From Aphanocapsa sp. GSE-SYN-MK-11-07L (GTDB taxonomy: Bacteria > Cyanobacteriota > Cyanobacteriia > Thermosynechococcales > Thermosynechococcaceae), in contig JAHHGS010000080.1 in assembly GCA_019359715.1 (NCBI GenBank), positions 23,102 to 87,101 of the forward strand: DNA of 64,000 nt. The letters run 5' to 3'. Positions 16,091 through 24,655 of the stretch are shown here, piece by piece (position 1 is the stretch's first letter; every line of letters begins with the position of its first letter). The notes below the pieces were generated by a model that was not told the origin of the DNA, did not search any database, and saw only the letters and a list, made by a program, of their open reading frames with translations. A program made the position numbers and the translations under genes.

Positions 16091-18118
16091 ATGGGAATCA
16101 TGCGTTGCCTAATGGCTGTGGGAATAGGCACAGCCCTTGTTGTGGCTACAGCGAGTCAAGCTTCCGCTCAGTCTCGTCATACAATTAATGTTCAAAAGCA
16201 GCCAAAGCCTCTGCCCGCTGATGGAGCCTCTTCAGCCGGGCCATCTCCTTTATTGAAAACTGGTGCTAGTGCCCAAGCAGTTGATCCAGTGGCGATCGCT
16301 GATCTGTTAACCGTGACTGACAGCTTACTGTTGAAGCTGGCTGCTCAACCTAATTCATCTCCATCTAATTCATCCACTCCATCGGCGGACACGCCACCCG
16401 CTCCAGTCATAGCCCCATCATCGACCCCGGCGGTCACAGATGCGCCGCCGTTAACAAGTCAAGCCGCGGCTGATTTAACTCCGCTCAATCCCAACGCTAA
16501 TCCTTTGTTTTTACCGGCTGAGCCTGAGCAAATCAAAATTGATCTGACTCAGCCGCTGACTCTCCAACAGTGTCTAGAGCTTGCTCGTCGCAACAACCGC
16601 ACGCTTCAGGTGGCAGAATTGCAGTTACGTCAAAGCCGAGCTGCCCTGAAACAAGCTCTAGCCGCTCAGTTTCCAACCTTGAGTTTGCAAAGCAGTGTTT
16701 CTCGGACTGTCTCTGGCAGCGATACGCTTGAGACAACTGCGCTTCAGCTCCAACAGCAGCAGCAACTGCAAACGGAGCAGCAGCGACAGCTCCAGCAGCA
16801 ACTGCTAACCCAACAAACCCAAGCTCAGCAAACCCTCCAGACCCAAATTCGCCGCTTGCAAGAGCTATTTCAGGGAGCGCAACTGACCAGCTTGTCAGAC
16901 CAGCAAAACCAAGAGCTTCAGCAACAAATTAGTCAGCTACAGCAAAGTGCCGCCACAGCCGCCACCCCTTCTCAGTTTGCACCCATTGTTTTGTCGCCGC
17001 TGACGCTGCCTGTGCCTAGTTTCGGGATTGGTGCGCTTGGTTCTGGCACAGGGGGAGGCGGCTCTGGCTTGGGGACAACGACTGAAAATGCCTTTAATGG
17101 GTCGCTCTCTCTCCGCTATAACCTTTATACCTCTGGTCAACGCGATGCTTCAATCAAAGCGGCTAGACAACAGGTGCGCTTAAGTGAACTAGAAGTGCAG
17201 CGCCAGGCAGAACAGCTTCAGCTCGATGTCAGCAATGACTACTACAATGCCCAACAGGCAGAGATTCAAGTTCGAATTGCCCAAGCGGCTGTCAATAATG
17301 CCCAAGTGAGTTTGCGAGATACGGCTGCTCAAGAGAGAGCAGGTTTAGGGACTCGGTTTGATGTTCTGCAAGCTCAGGTGACGCTGGCCAATGCCCAACA
17401 AAACTTAACTCAGGCTCGCAATCTCCAAATCACTAGTCGTCAACAATTAGCTCAGCGGCTGAGCTTCAATGATCAAGCCGAGCTGACTTTAGCTGACCCT
17501 GTGGCAGCGGCTGGAACTTGGACGTTGAACCTGGAACAGTCGATTGTTTTGGCTCTCAGCAATCGAGTCGAGCTAGCTCAGTTCATTGCGCGGCGAACTA
17601 TTGCTATTCAAAACCGCAGAATTGCTCTGTCTAGCCTCGGGCCGCGACTGACTGCTTTTGCGAATCTGAATGCTTTTGATCGCTTTTTTGACGATGCTTC
17701 GCTTCAGTATGGCTATAGCCTTGGCATGCAGGTCAGCTTTAGCTTGTATGATGGCGGGTCTGCTCGCGCCAGTGCGGCTCAACAGACTGAAAATATTGCG
17801 ATCGCCGAAACTAACTTTGCCAACAATAAAAATCAGATTCGTCTCCAGGTGGAAGAAGCCTATATTAGCTTGCAGTCTAATTTGCAGAATATCCAGACCT
17901 CTAAATCTGGGGTGGATCAAGCGACAGAAGCGCTTCGCTTGGCTCGGTTGCGCTTTCAGGCCGGCGTGGGCACTCAGTCGGATGTCACCAGCGCTGAAGC
18001 TGACTTAACCCAAGCCCAAGGCAATCTATTAGCAGCCACCCTCGACTACAATCGAGCCTTAGCAACCTTGCAGCGCGCCGTTGGCTATACCGTTGCCCCA
18101 ACTCCACCTCCAACTTAA
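16091..18118 (+). CDS. TolC-type outer membrane efflux protein with glutamine-rich insertion
   Basis: The 675-residue protein has a signal peptide ending near ASAQS, then a Pro/Ser-rich linker (about 30-145). Two outer-membrane efflux repeats follow, each beginning with a helix of the LxQCLELARRNNRTLQ / LEQSIVLALSNRVELA type. SLRYNLYTSGQRDASI and VSFSLYDGGSARASA mark the beta-barrel strands. It should form a trimeric channel-tunnel for type I secretion or drug efflux. It is about 200 residues longer than typical TolC. The linker and an insertion at about 205-335 (Gln-rich coiled coil 215-286, Gly-rich tail 313-330) account for the difference. No partner pump gene is adjacent, as usual in cyanobacteria. 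Confidence 0.9.
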   Translation: MGIMRCLMAVGIGTALVVATASQASAQSRHTINVQKQPKPLPADGASSAGPSPLLKTGASAQAVDPVAIADLLTVTDSLLLKLAAQPNSSPSNSSTPSADTPPAPVIAPSSTPAVTDAPPLTSQAAADLTPLNPNANPLFLPAEPEQIKIDLTQPLTLQQCLELARRNNRTLQVAELQLRQSRAALKQALAAQFPTLSLQSSVSRTVSGSDTLETTALQLQQQQQLQTEQQRQLQQQLLTQQTQAQQTLQTQIRRLQELFQGAQLTSLSDQQNQELQQQISQLQQSAATAATPSQFAPIVLSPLTLPVPSFGIGALGSGTGGGGSGLGTTTENAFNGSLSLRYNLYTSGQRDASIKAARQQVRLSELEVQRQAEQLQLDVSNDYYNAQQAEIQVRIAQAAVNNAQVSLRDTAAQERAGLGTRFDVLQAQVTLANAQQNLTQARNLQITSRQQLAQRLSFNDQAELTLADPVAAAGTWTLNLEQSIVLALSNRVELAQFIARRTIAIQNRRIALSSLGPRLTAFANLNAFDRFFDDASLQYGYSLGMQVSFSLYDGGSARASAAQQTENIAIAETNFANNKNQIRLQVEEAYISLQSNLQNIQTSKSGVDQATEALRLARLRFQAGVGTQSDVTSAEADLTQAQGNLLAATLDYNRALATLQRAVGYTVAPTPPPT

Positions 18119-18290
18119 GCGCTCAAAATCATCACAGATCCAACCGACAGGTGATCTATCTTCAGAAAAATCTTATCTTTGGTGCCGTCAAGCAACTTAG
18201 GTTGCCAGATATGATGGAGAACCGTGCTTCTGTTTGCTGGCAAATTGGAGCGATCAATGATTCAGCCTAGAAATTAGGCAAGGCAAAATT

Positions 18291-19472
18291 ATGGCTAAAG
18301 ACGATCGCTCTAAACCCCGTCCCCGTCCAGGTAAATCCTCTGATCGCAAGTCTTCCAGTGCGGCTAAACCCCTGCGCGATCGCAAAGCATCTGCCCTGGA
18401 TCGTCGCCCTCGTCCTCAGAGTCCACGCCCGCAAAATGGTCGTAGCTCAAGCCGCAGCGAATCTGAAGAGTCATCACAGCAGTTGAAAGGCTCTGAGCGG
18501 AACAAACCCTCCTCCTGGCGAGACACTCGCCCCGTCCTGCGATCGGGGAGCGAGCGGTCTGAAAGACGAGAAAGACCTGAGCGAGAGCGGTTTGAGCGAT
18601 CGCCGCGTGAGCGCTCTGAGCGAACCAGCGACAGATCAGGGGATCAGGCTCAGCGGCAACCCGCGCCTCAACCCGAAGCAGAATCAGGCGACTTTGATTT
18701 GATCTACGGTCGTCATACTCTGCAAGCTGCCCTAGAAAGTCAGCGTCCTTTGAATCGAATTTGGATTGTTGCCCATTTGCGCTACGATCCCCGCTTTCAT
18801 ACGCTACTCCTGCAAGCCAAGGCTGAGGGGGTTGTGATCGATGAAGTGGATCATCGGCGTTTAGACCAAATTACTAACTATGCCAAGCATCAGGGAGTTG
18901 CTGCCCAAGTCGCTGCCTATAGCTATCTCGATCTTGATACATTAATCGCTAGGGCAAAAGCAGCCAGTGAACATCCGGTTCTAATTGCGGCCGATGGCGT
19001 CACTGATCCCCATAATTTAGGGGCAATGATTCGGTCAGCCGAAGCGCTCGGCGCCCAAGGCTTACTGATGCCCCATCGGCGAGCCGTTGGTGTCACTTCT
19101 ACCGTCGCAAAAGTGGCGGCCGGAGCACTAGAGCATTTTGCAGTTGCCCGCGTTGTGAATCTTAATCAGTCTTTAGAGCAGCTCAAGCAAGCTGGTTTCT
19201 GGGTTTATGGGCTAGCTGCAACCGCCAATACCCCCTTATCCACGATTGAGTTTTCTGGGCCGATTGTGCTCGTGGTTGGGGCAGAAGGGGCTGGCTTAAG
19301 TTTGCTAGTGCAACGCTACTGCGATCAGCTGGTTTCGATTCCCCTCCAGGGTAAAACTGCCAGCTTGAACGCTTCCGTAGCGACCGGCATGGCCCTCTAT
19401 GAAGTGTATCGGCAGCGCTGGCAACGGCGATTGCATTTGGAGAACTGGCAACTCAGTCCAGTCGAAGGTTAG
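18291..19472 (+). CDS. rlmB: 23S rRNA (guanosine-2'-O)-methyltransferase RlmB, TrmH/SpoU family
   Basis: The C-terminal 255 residues are a complete SPOUT methyltransferase: an L30e-like substrate domain ([13 protein letters not shown]...) then the knotted domain. The knotted domain carries the three family motifs: [26 protein letters not shown] and [23 protein letters not shown]. These match RlmB, which methylates G2251 of 23S rRNA. The first 135 residues are an unstructured, strongly charged Arg/Ser/Pro-rich extension absent from the E. coli enzyme. The extension probably binds RNA non-specifically. The gene follows the TolC gene on the same strand but with a separate leader. Confidence 0.92.
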   Translation: MAKDDRSKPRPRPGKSSDRKSSSAAKPLRDRKASALDRRPRPQSPRPQNGRSSSRSESEESSQQLKGSERNKPSSWRDTRPVLRSGSERSERRERPERERFERSPRERSERTSDRSGDQAQRQPAPQPEAESGDFDLIYGRHTLQAALESQRPLNRIWIVAHLRYDPRFHTLLLQAKAEGVVIDEVDHRRLDQITNYAKHQGVAAQVAAYSYLDLDTLIARAKAASEHPVLIAADGVTDPHNLGAMIRSAEALGAQGLLMPHRRAVGVTSTVAKVAAGALEHFAVARVVNLNQSLEQLKQAGFWVYGLAATANTPLSTIEFSGPIVLVVGAEGAGLSLLVQRYCDQLVSIPLQGKTASLNASVATGMALYEVYRQRWQRRLHLENWQLSPVEG

Positions 19473-19473
19473 T

Positions 19474-19505
19474 TACAGTTTCTAAATACTTGTAAAAACT
19501 GTAAA
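19474..19505 (+). terminator. Stem-loop after rlmB
   Basis: TTACAGTTT and AAACTGTAA form a nine-base inverted repeat two bases after the rlmB stop codon. The stem is AT-rich and lacks a clear T-run, so a weak terminator or 3'-end stabiliser is the most I can say. Confidence 0.4.
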
Positions 19506-19612
19506 TACTTATGAACTGCTATAAAATAAGGAGCCAATCATCAGCCGCGATCAGCGGTGTTTAAACCGTTTAAAGTCGTTAGAATAATTGGCAAGTTTAG
19601 GAGGATACTTCC

Positions 19613-19918
19613 TTGGTGGAAAAGCAAAAAGATGCTTCAGCAGGACTTTCTAGCTGGTTCACAGGGATTGCTAATCAAATTGGTCTGGCCTGGTGGGTGG
19701 AAGTGACAACGACCTCTCCTCATTGCACATACTACTTTGGCCCTTTTTTAAGTGAAGCTGAAGCTGAGAAAGCGAAGCCAGGTTATCTGGAAGACATTGA
19801 GCGAGAGGGGGCACAGGGAATGCAGGTGGTGGTAAAGCGCTGTAAGCCCAGCACGTTAACAGTATGCGAAGACATCCCACCTGGGCGTGTGGGGAGCTTT
19901 AGCGGGCAGATGCGTTAG
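19613..19918 (+). CDS. DUF1816 protein
   Basis: This 101-residue cyanobacterial protein matches the DUF1816 pattern: WWVEVTTTSPHCTYYFGPF, then EAEKAKPGYLEDIEREGA and VVVKRCKPSTLTV. Some relatives occur fused to, or near, phycobilisome linker genes, but no function is established. The start is non-ATG: AGGAGG at 19599-19604 sits eight bases before TTG 19613 and eleven before GTG 19616. It ends close to the convergent diguanylate cyclase gene. Confidence 0.8.
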   Translation: MVEKQKDASAGLSSWFTGIANQIGLAWWVEVTTTSPHCTYYFGPFLSEAEAEKAKPGYLEDIEREGAQGMQVVVKRCKPSTLTVCEDIPPGRVGSFSGQMR

Positions 19919-19961
19919 CTTAAGCGCTGCCCTGGGAAAGCTTCCTGGAAAGAAAACAAGC

Positions 19962-22628
19962 CTATTGCCGCTCTGGGACTGACCCTCTCAAAACGACAAA
20001 ACAGTCTCGCCCTTGGCATTTTGCCCGATAGAGAGCAATATCAGCCGTTTTAATTAACGTCTCTGGTGAGCTTTTTTGATTGGGAATAGCAGTTGTAATC
20101 CCAAAGCTAAGCGTGACTAGGCGATCGCTCTGACTGACTTGCAGGGTTTGCATGTGAGATTGAATTGTCCTGATCACTTTAATCGCTCCCTCTTCTCTCG
20201 TGTTCGGTAAGACAAGGGCAAATTCTTCGCCGCCGTAGCGGGCAACCAAGTCGGCTGGGCGTAAGGCAGATTGACGCAAGACTTGAGCCACTTTTTGCAG
20301 GCATTGATCCCCGGCTAAGTGCCCAAAGTTGTCGTTATAGCTCTTAAAAAAGTCAATATCGCACAGCACAAGCGTCAGGGGGACTTGTTCGCGCTGCATC
20401 CGTCGCCATTCTTGCTCCAGGTATTCATCAAACCGCCGCCGGTTCGCCAGTTGAGTTAACCCATCTAAATAGGCGAGTTGGGCCAGCTCTTGGTTAGCAG
20501 CCTGTAATTTTCGGTAGAGTCTTGCCTGCTGAATCGCGATCGCCACCTGATTGGCTAATTGTTCGAGTAGGGTAATTTCATACGATCGCCAGTCTCGAAT
20601 CACGGAGCTTTGGTGAATGGCAATAATTCCCCAAAATTGGTTCTCTGACAAAATTGGCACAGCTAGTCTAGATTTGATTTGCCACCGCTCCATCCAGGCA
20701 TGTAGATCGCCTGACAAGGCTTGTGAAGTGAGGTCGTGGACAATTTCGTAGTGCCCTTGCCGATAAAAATCTAAGCGCTCCCAGAACCAAGGTTCCTGAA
20801 TTGAAACCCCCATAAAAGCAGGCCAACCAGGGCTAACCGATTCGGCCACCACTTTGTTATTGCCTTGGCTGGCACAATAGGCAATTAACACCCGATCAGC
20901 TTGAAACGATCGCCGAATTTCTTCAACCGTTGTGTTTAAGATATCTTCTAGCTTGAGCGACTTGCGAACGCGCAGCGTAATTTCGCCCAAGACCTGTTCT
21001 CGCTCCGCTTGCAGTTGCAGGGCAGCTTCAGCTTGTTTGCGCTGGCTAATGTCTTCAACAATTCCCAAACCGTAGAGAATTGTATTTTCAGCATCCCGAA
21101 TCATGGCAGTGCTGAGATTAACCCAGAGCGGTTTGCCGGTTTTTGGTAATAGACGCTTCTCAATCTGATAGCTGGAAATCTCTCCTTGCAGCACTTGCTG
21201 CATATAGGTCGCCTCCCGCTGCCAATCTTGCGGATGCGTCAGTTCGACCAAACTCATTTGACTCAGTTCGGTTGGAGTGTAGCCTAACATCTGGCAGAGA
21301 CTGGGGTTGACCTTGAGGACTTTGCCCTCCAAATCTACCAAGTTAATCCCCACCGGAGACTCTTCAAAGATGGAGCGAAAGCGGGCTTCGCTCTCTTGCA
21401 GCGATAGCTCTGTTTGTTTGCGCTCGGTAATGTTTTCTAAAGAACCTAACAACCTGACAACTCGTTGCTCTGTGGCGTCCCACTCTGGCTGAATCCGATC
21501 GCACACCCAGCGCAGTTCTTGATCCTTCGTAACAATCTGATACTCTAGTGCGGCTGGCTCAATCGTGGCGATTGCCCGTTGAATCAGGGCGCTGACGGCG
21601 GGGCGCTCATCGCGATGAACCACGTCTAACCATTTGTCAGCCGGTAGTTCGGCTTCCGTGTAGCTGGTCAGCCGCTCAAGGCTGCCCGAAGTCCATTCAT
21701 CAATCAGTTCTCCTTCTGGAGTGACATAGCAAGAGTAAATGTACTCTGTAGTCAGTTGGCAAATGGTTTGATACTGGGACTGACTGCGACGGAGGGCAAT
21801 TTCAATTTCTTGCCGCTCCTGCTCAGCCCGTTTGCGATCGCTAACATCTAAAATCAGTGACAGAATTGACAGCACCTGACCAGCAGCATCCAGCAGCACG
21901 GAATTGTGCCACTCACAGTAGACAACTGAGCCATCTTTGGCATAATTGCGATTCTGGCTGGTGTTTCTACCGCTGCTGATTAATGCACTAGCAACTTGAT
22001 TGACGGCATCAAGGTCAGCTTCGTAAACAAACGTCCAATCGCTGAACCTTTTGCCAATCACTTCTGCGGCCGACCAGCCAAACATCTGTTCTGCTTGGCT
22101 TGACCAGCGCTGCACCCGGAATTCAGCATCCCACTCAATTACGGCCAGCGGAGTGTTATCAACGTGGAAAGATAACCTTTGGTCAACCTGACGGGCAATC
22201 TCTGCCATTATTTGATTGTCTTGTTTGGCTTGGGCTAACTGATCGCTGTCAGAGGCTAAGTCATTGCTCATTGCCTGCGAGATCTCAGAGACAACCCCAT
22301 CGAACCAAATTTGATCGCCATTGTTCCCTGGCTGAGCTTGATCACTGACCCAGACTGACCGACCATCGGCTCGAATAAGGCGGTACTTTAGACTGTAAGC
22401 AACTTGACGGGCGATCGCCTGCTCAATTGCCCCCTCAACCCACTCTCGATCCTGAGGGCTAATTAAACTACTGAAAGAACGGGTTTGATGATCAATAAAC
22501 TCACTGGCAGCATAACCACTCAGGCTTTGAATGGCATTATTGACCAGCTCAATCGAAGTTGTAGAGTAACGGCGGTAAACAACAACAGGTAAATTTGTTA
22601 ATAGCGAAGAGTAAGTTTCTAAATCCAT
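19962..22628 (-). CDS. Multi-PAS/GAF diguanylate cyclase
   Basis: The 888-residue protein reads in order as four PAS domains (about 1-130, 140-270, 285-405, 410-530), one GAF domain (about 550-700) and a GGDEF domain (about 715-885). PAS boundaries are marked by ISQRKQAE/ITERKQTE-type PAC ends. ARYGGEEFALVLPNT is an intact active site. RPAD five residues upstream is an intact RxxD inhibitory site, so product inhibition by c-di-GMP is expected. No membrane helix is visible, so it is cytoplasmic. It should synthesise c-di-GMP from two GTP in response to light, redox or a ligand. The sensed signal is unknown; the GAF domain lacks an obvious bilin-binding Cys. Confidence 0.93.
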   Translation of the reverse strand: MDLETYSSLLTNLPVVVYRRYSTTSIELVNNAIQSLSGYAASEFIDHQTRSFSSLISPQDREWVEGAIEQAIARQVAYSLKYRLIRADGRSVWVSDQAQPGNNGDQIWFDGVVSEISQAMSNDLASDSDQLAQAKQDNQIMAEIARQVDQRLSFHVDNTPLAVIEWDAEFRVQRWSSQAEQMFGWSAAEVIGKRFSDWTFVYEADLDAVNQVASALISSGRNTSQNRNYAKDGSVVYCEWHNSVLLDAAGQVLSILSLILDVSDRKRAEQERQEIEIALRRSQSQYQTICQLTTEYIYSCYVTPEGELIDEWTSGSLERLTSYTEAELPADKWLDVVHRDERPAVSALIQRAIATIEPAALEYQIVTKDQELRWVCDRIQPEWDATEQRVVRLLGSLENITERKQTELSLQESEARFRSIFEESPVGINLVDLEGKVLKVNPSLCQMLGYTPTELSQMSLVELTHPQDWQREATYMQQVLQGEISSYQIEKRLLPKTGKPLWVNLSTAMIRDAENTILYGLGIVEDISQRKQAEAALQLQAEREQVLGEITLRVRKSLKLEDILNTTVEEIRRSFQADRVLIAYCASQGNNKVVAESVSPGWPAFMGVSIQEPWFWERLDFYRQGHYEIVHDLTSQALSGDLHAWMERWQIKSRLAVPILSENQFWGIIAIHQSSVIRDWRSYEITLLEQLANQVAIAIQQARLYRKLQAANQELAQLAYLDGLTQLANRRRFDEYLEQEWRRMQREQVPLTLVLCDIDFFKSYNDNFGHLAGDQCLQKVAQVLRQSALRPADLVARYGGEEFALVLPNTREEGAIKVIRTIQSHMQTLQVSQSDRLVTLSFGITTAIPNQKSSPETLIKTADIALYRAKCQGRDCFVVLRGSVPERQ

Positions 22629-22913
22629 TGGTATAGATGCCCAGGATTTATGGAAGAGCTAGCACAATTTATTAAGCAATATAAACTTTGGGTTAACTTA
22701 CTATTCCCAAATTACTCTTCCTAATTTCACTGTCAGTTATAACTTGGGATGGCTAGAATTGCCAGTCTTGGTTATGGCTTGAACCATCGACTGACCGACA
22801 AATCGATTTTTGAAATCCAGTAAGTAGACATTATCAATCGTTAAATAGAAAAACCTGGGGAGCACTCCTCAGGCTTGGGTTGTAGCTTGCTGAGCAGGGA
22901 AGAGGGACGTGGA

Positions 22914-23849
22914 ATGAGCTTGATTTCTCCAATATTGGACTGGCAGCGGGCCAAGCTCTCCGCACTCTGGAAATTTTCTCGTCCCCATACGATTATTGGC
23001 ACCAGTTTGAGCGTGCTGGGGCTGTACGGCATGGCTCTAGCGCCAGCAGCGTTCTCCCCGGCAAGCTTGACCGATTTAGGATGGGCTTGGCTGGCGTGTT
23101 TGGCGGGTAATGTTTACATTGTCGGTCTGAATCAGCTCACAGATGTGGCGATCGACCAGATCAACAAACCCCACTTGCCGTTAGCAGCAGGAGAGTTTTC
23201 CCGATCGCAGGGAATAGCGATCGTGAGCGTTAGTGGAATTGTGGCGCTGGCGATCGCGATTTGGCAAGGGCCAGGGTTGCTAGTCACAGTGGCCTTAAGC
23301 TTGCTGATTGGCACTGCCTATTCGCTGCCGCCGATCCGGCTGAAGCGGTTTCCAGTTTGGGCGGCGCTATGCATTTTTGGCGTCCGGGGTGTGATTGTCA
23401 ACTTAGGCCTATTTCTGCATTTTCAAAGCCAATTTGGCAGCGGCAGCGGGATTCCACCCCAAGTCTGGGCGTTAACTGTTTTTGTCGTTGTGTTCACCTT
23501 TGCGATCGCCATCTTCAAAGACATTCCAGACATTGAGGGCGATCGTCAGTACAAAATCACAACTCTGACGATTAAGCTGGGCGCGCGGCGCGTCTTTAAC
23601 CTGGCTCTGTGGGTATTGACGACCTGCTATCTAGGAATGGCGATCGCGGCTTTGGCTGGTTTGCCAGGCGTACAAACAGTGGGCTTAATTGTCACCCAGT
23701 TAGGGCTGCTGGCTCTACTGTGGTGGCGCAGCCGAGGCGTAGATTTAGCCGATAAAAAGGCGATCGCGAGTTTTTATCAATTTATTTGGAAGCTGTTTTT
23801 TCTGGAATATTTGATTTTTCCAATCATTTGCTTATTCGGGCAATCTTAA
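22914..23849 (+). CDS. hpt: Homogentisate phytyltransferase
   Basis: This UbiA-superfamily membrane prenyltransferase of about 311 residues has both Asp-rich motifs: NQLTDVAIDQINKP and KDIPDIEGDRQY. SRPHTIIGTSLSV at the start and IASFYQFIWKLFFLEYLIFP at the end closely follow cyanobacterial Hpt (the slr1736 type). Hpt joins phytyl diphosphate to homogentisate in tocopherol synthesis. Eight to nine hydrophobic helices are visible. I chose ATG 22914, preceded by AGAGGGA at a good distance, over the longer in-frame start at 22875. Confidence 0.92.
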   Translation: MSLISPILDWQRAKLSALWKFSRPHTIIGTSLSVLGLYGMALAPAAFSPASLTDLGWAWLACLAGNVYIVGLNQLTDVAIDQINKPHLPLAAGEFSRSQGIAIVSVSGIVALAIAIWQGPGLLVTVALSLLIGTAYSLPPIRLKRFPVWAALCIFGVRGVIVNLGLFLHFQSQFGSGSGIPPQVWALTVFVVVFTFAIAIFKDIPDIEGDRQYKITTLTIKLGARRVFNLALWVLTTCYLGMAIAALAGLPGVQTVGLIVTQLGLLALLWWRSRGVDLADKKAIASFYQFIWKLFFLEYLIFPIICLFGQS

Positions 23850-23932
23850 ATCATTAATTCGCCGATCAATCTTTACTCAGTTGATGAGAGGTATGCTAAT
23901 TTCGTGGTAGGTGTCGCTCTTCTTAAATCATT

Positions 23933-24154
23933 ATGCGATCTCTAAAAAATTACACCATTGTACTGCGCCCTGATGATAATGAAACCTTTGTTGCTTATGT
24001 TCCAGCGATCGCAGGCTGTCACGCTTGGGGAAAGACCATAGAGGAAGCACAAGCCGAACTGATCCAAGTGTTTGAGATGATTCGAGAGGAGTATCAAGCG
24101 GCAGATCAAAAGCTACCCAATGATGTTGAGATAGCTGTGCCTAATGCCCGCTAA
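23933..24154 (+). CDS. hicB: HicB-family antitoxin
   Basis: This 73-residue protein shows the HicB fold: YTIVLRPDDNETFVAYVPAIAGCHAWGKTIEEAQAEL, the degenerate RNase H-like antitoxin core. It has no C-terminal DNA-binding helix-turn-helix. It precedes and overlaps the toxin gene by eleven bases, giving translational coupling. It should neutralise the downstream HicA. Confidence 0.85.
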   Translation: MRSLKNYTIVLRPDDNETFVAYVPAIAGCHAWGKTIEEAQAELIQVFEMIREEYQAADQKLPNDVEIAVPNAR

Positions 24155-24356
24155 AGCAAAAGAAATCGAACGGGTGGCAAGAAAACTGGGGTTTGAAAAA
24201 GCGCGGCAAAAAGGCAGTCATGCCCGATGGAAACATGCTGACGGAAGGGCAACCACAATTCCGATTCACAGCAATGTGGAGATAGGCAGCTGGTTGTTCC
24301 AAGAAATTCTAAGCCAGTTGGGGATCAGCGAGGAAGAGTTCAACCAATTGCGCTAA
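24144..24356 (+). CDS. hicA: HicA-family mRNA interferase toxin
   Basis: This 70-residue toxin has the double-stranded-RNA-binding-like HicA fold. EIERVARKLGFEKARQKGSHARWKH contains the catalytic His26, followed by TTIPIHSNVEIGSWLFQEIL. It should cleave mRNA when free of antitoxin. The order antitoxin-toxin is the reverse of E. coli hicAB but frequent in cyanobacteria. Confidence 0.88.
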   Translation: MPAKAKEIERVARKLGFEKARQKGSHARWKHADGRATTIPIHSNVEIGSWLFQEILSQLGISEEEFNQLR

Positions 24357-24366
24357 AGCGTAAAGT

Positions 24367-24398
24367 CTCACCAGTTAGGATCACAGCGAATTGGTGAG
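24367..24398 (+). terminator. Stem-loop downstream of hicA
   Basis: CTCACCA and TGGTGAG form a seven-base inverted repeat starting ten bases after the toxin stop, followed by CTATTTTG. A modest intrinsic terminator is plausible. Confidence 0.45.
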
Positions 24399-24416
24399 CT
24401 ATTTTGATCTCTGCAT

Positions 24417-24454
24417 CTAGTTCAGACAGGTACAATCAAAGTAGACTGAACTAG
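24417..24454 (+). repeat. Inverted repeat in the leader of the ABC transporter operon
   Basis: CTAGTTCAG and CTGAACTAG are perfect nine-base arms separated by twenty bases, about 200 bp upstream of the ATPase start. It could be a regulator site or part of an RNA leader; no known riboswitch class was recognised. Confidence 0.4.
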
Positions 24455-24655
24455 GCAGCCGGGGAATGGGCTAGTCCTTAGTTTCTGAACAACTGTCAAA
24501 CAATTAATCTGTCAGAGCTTTTGATCTACATCCGCTATCTCTGTTCAGGGTTGCGACGCATCATTCAGAAATTGTTCTAAGTTGCCGGGATGGGTTAATC
24601 AATTATTAATCCTGGGCAATTAGGGTTGAGTGTGACTGGGCAAAGAGGGGAGCAG

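Noticed and set aside
24357..24655. Riboswitch upstream of the ABC transporter
   Set aside because: I could not match conserved cores of the guanidine, TPP, cobalamin or glutamine classes; only simple inverted repeats are visible.
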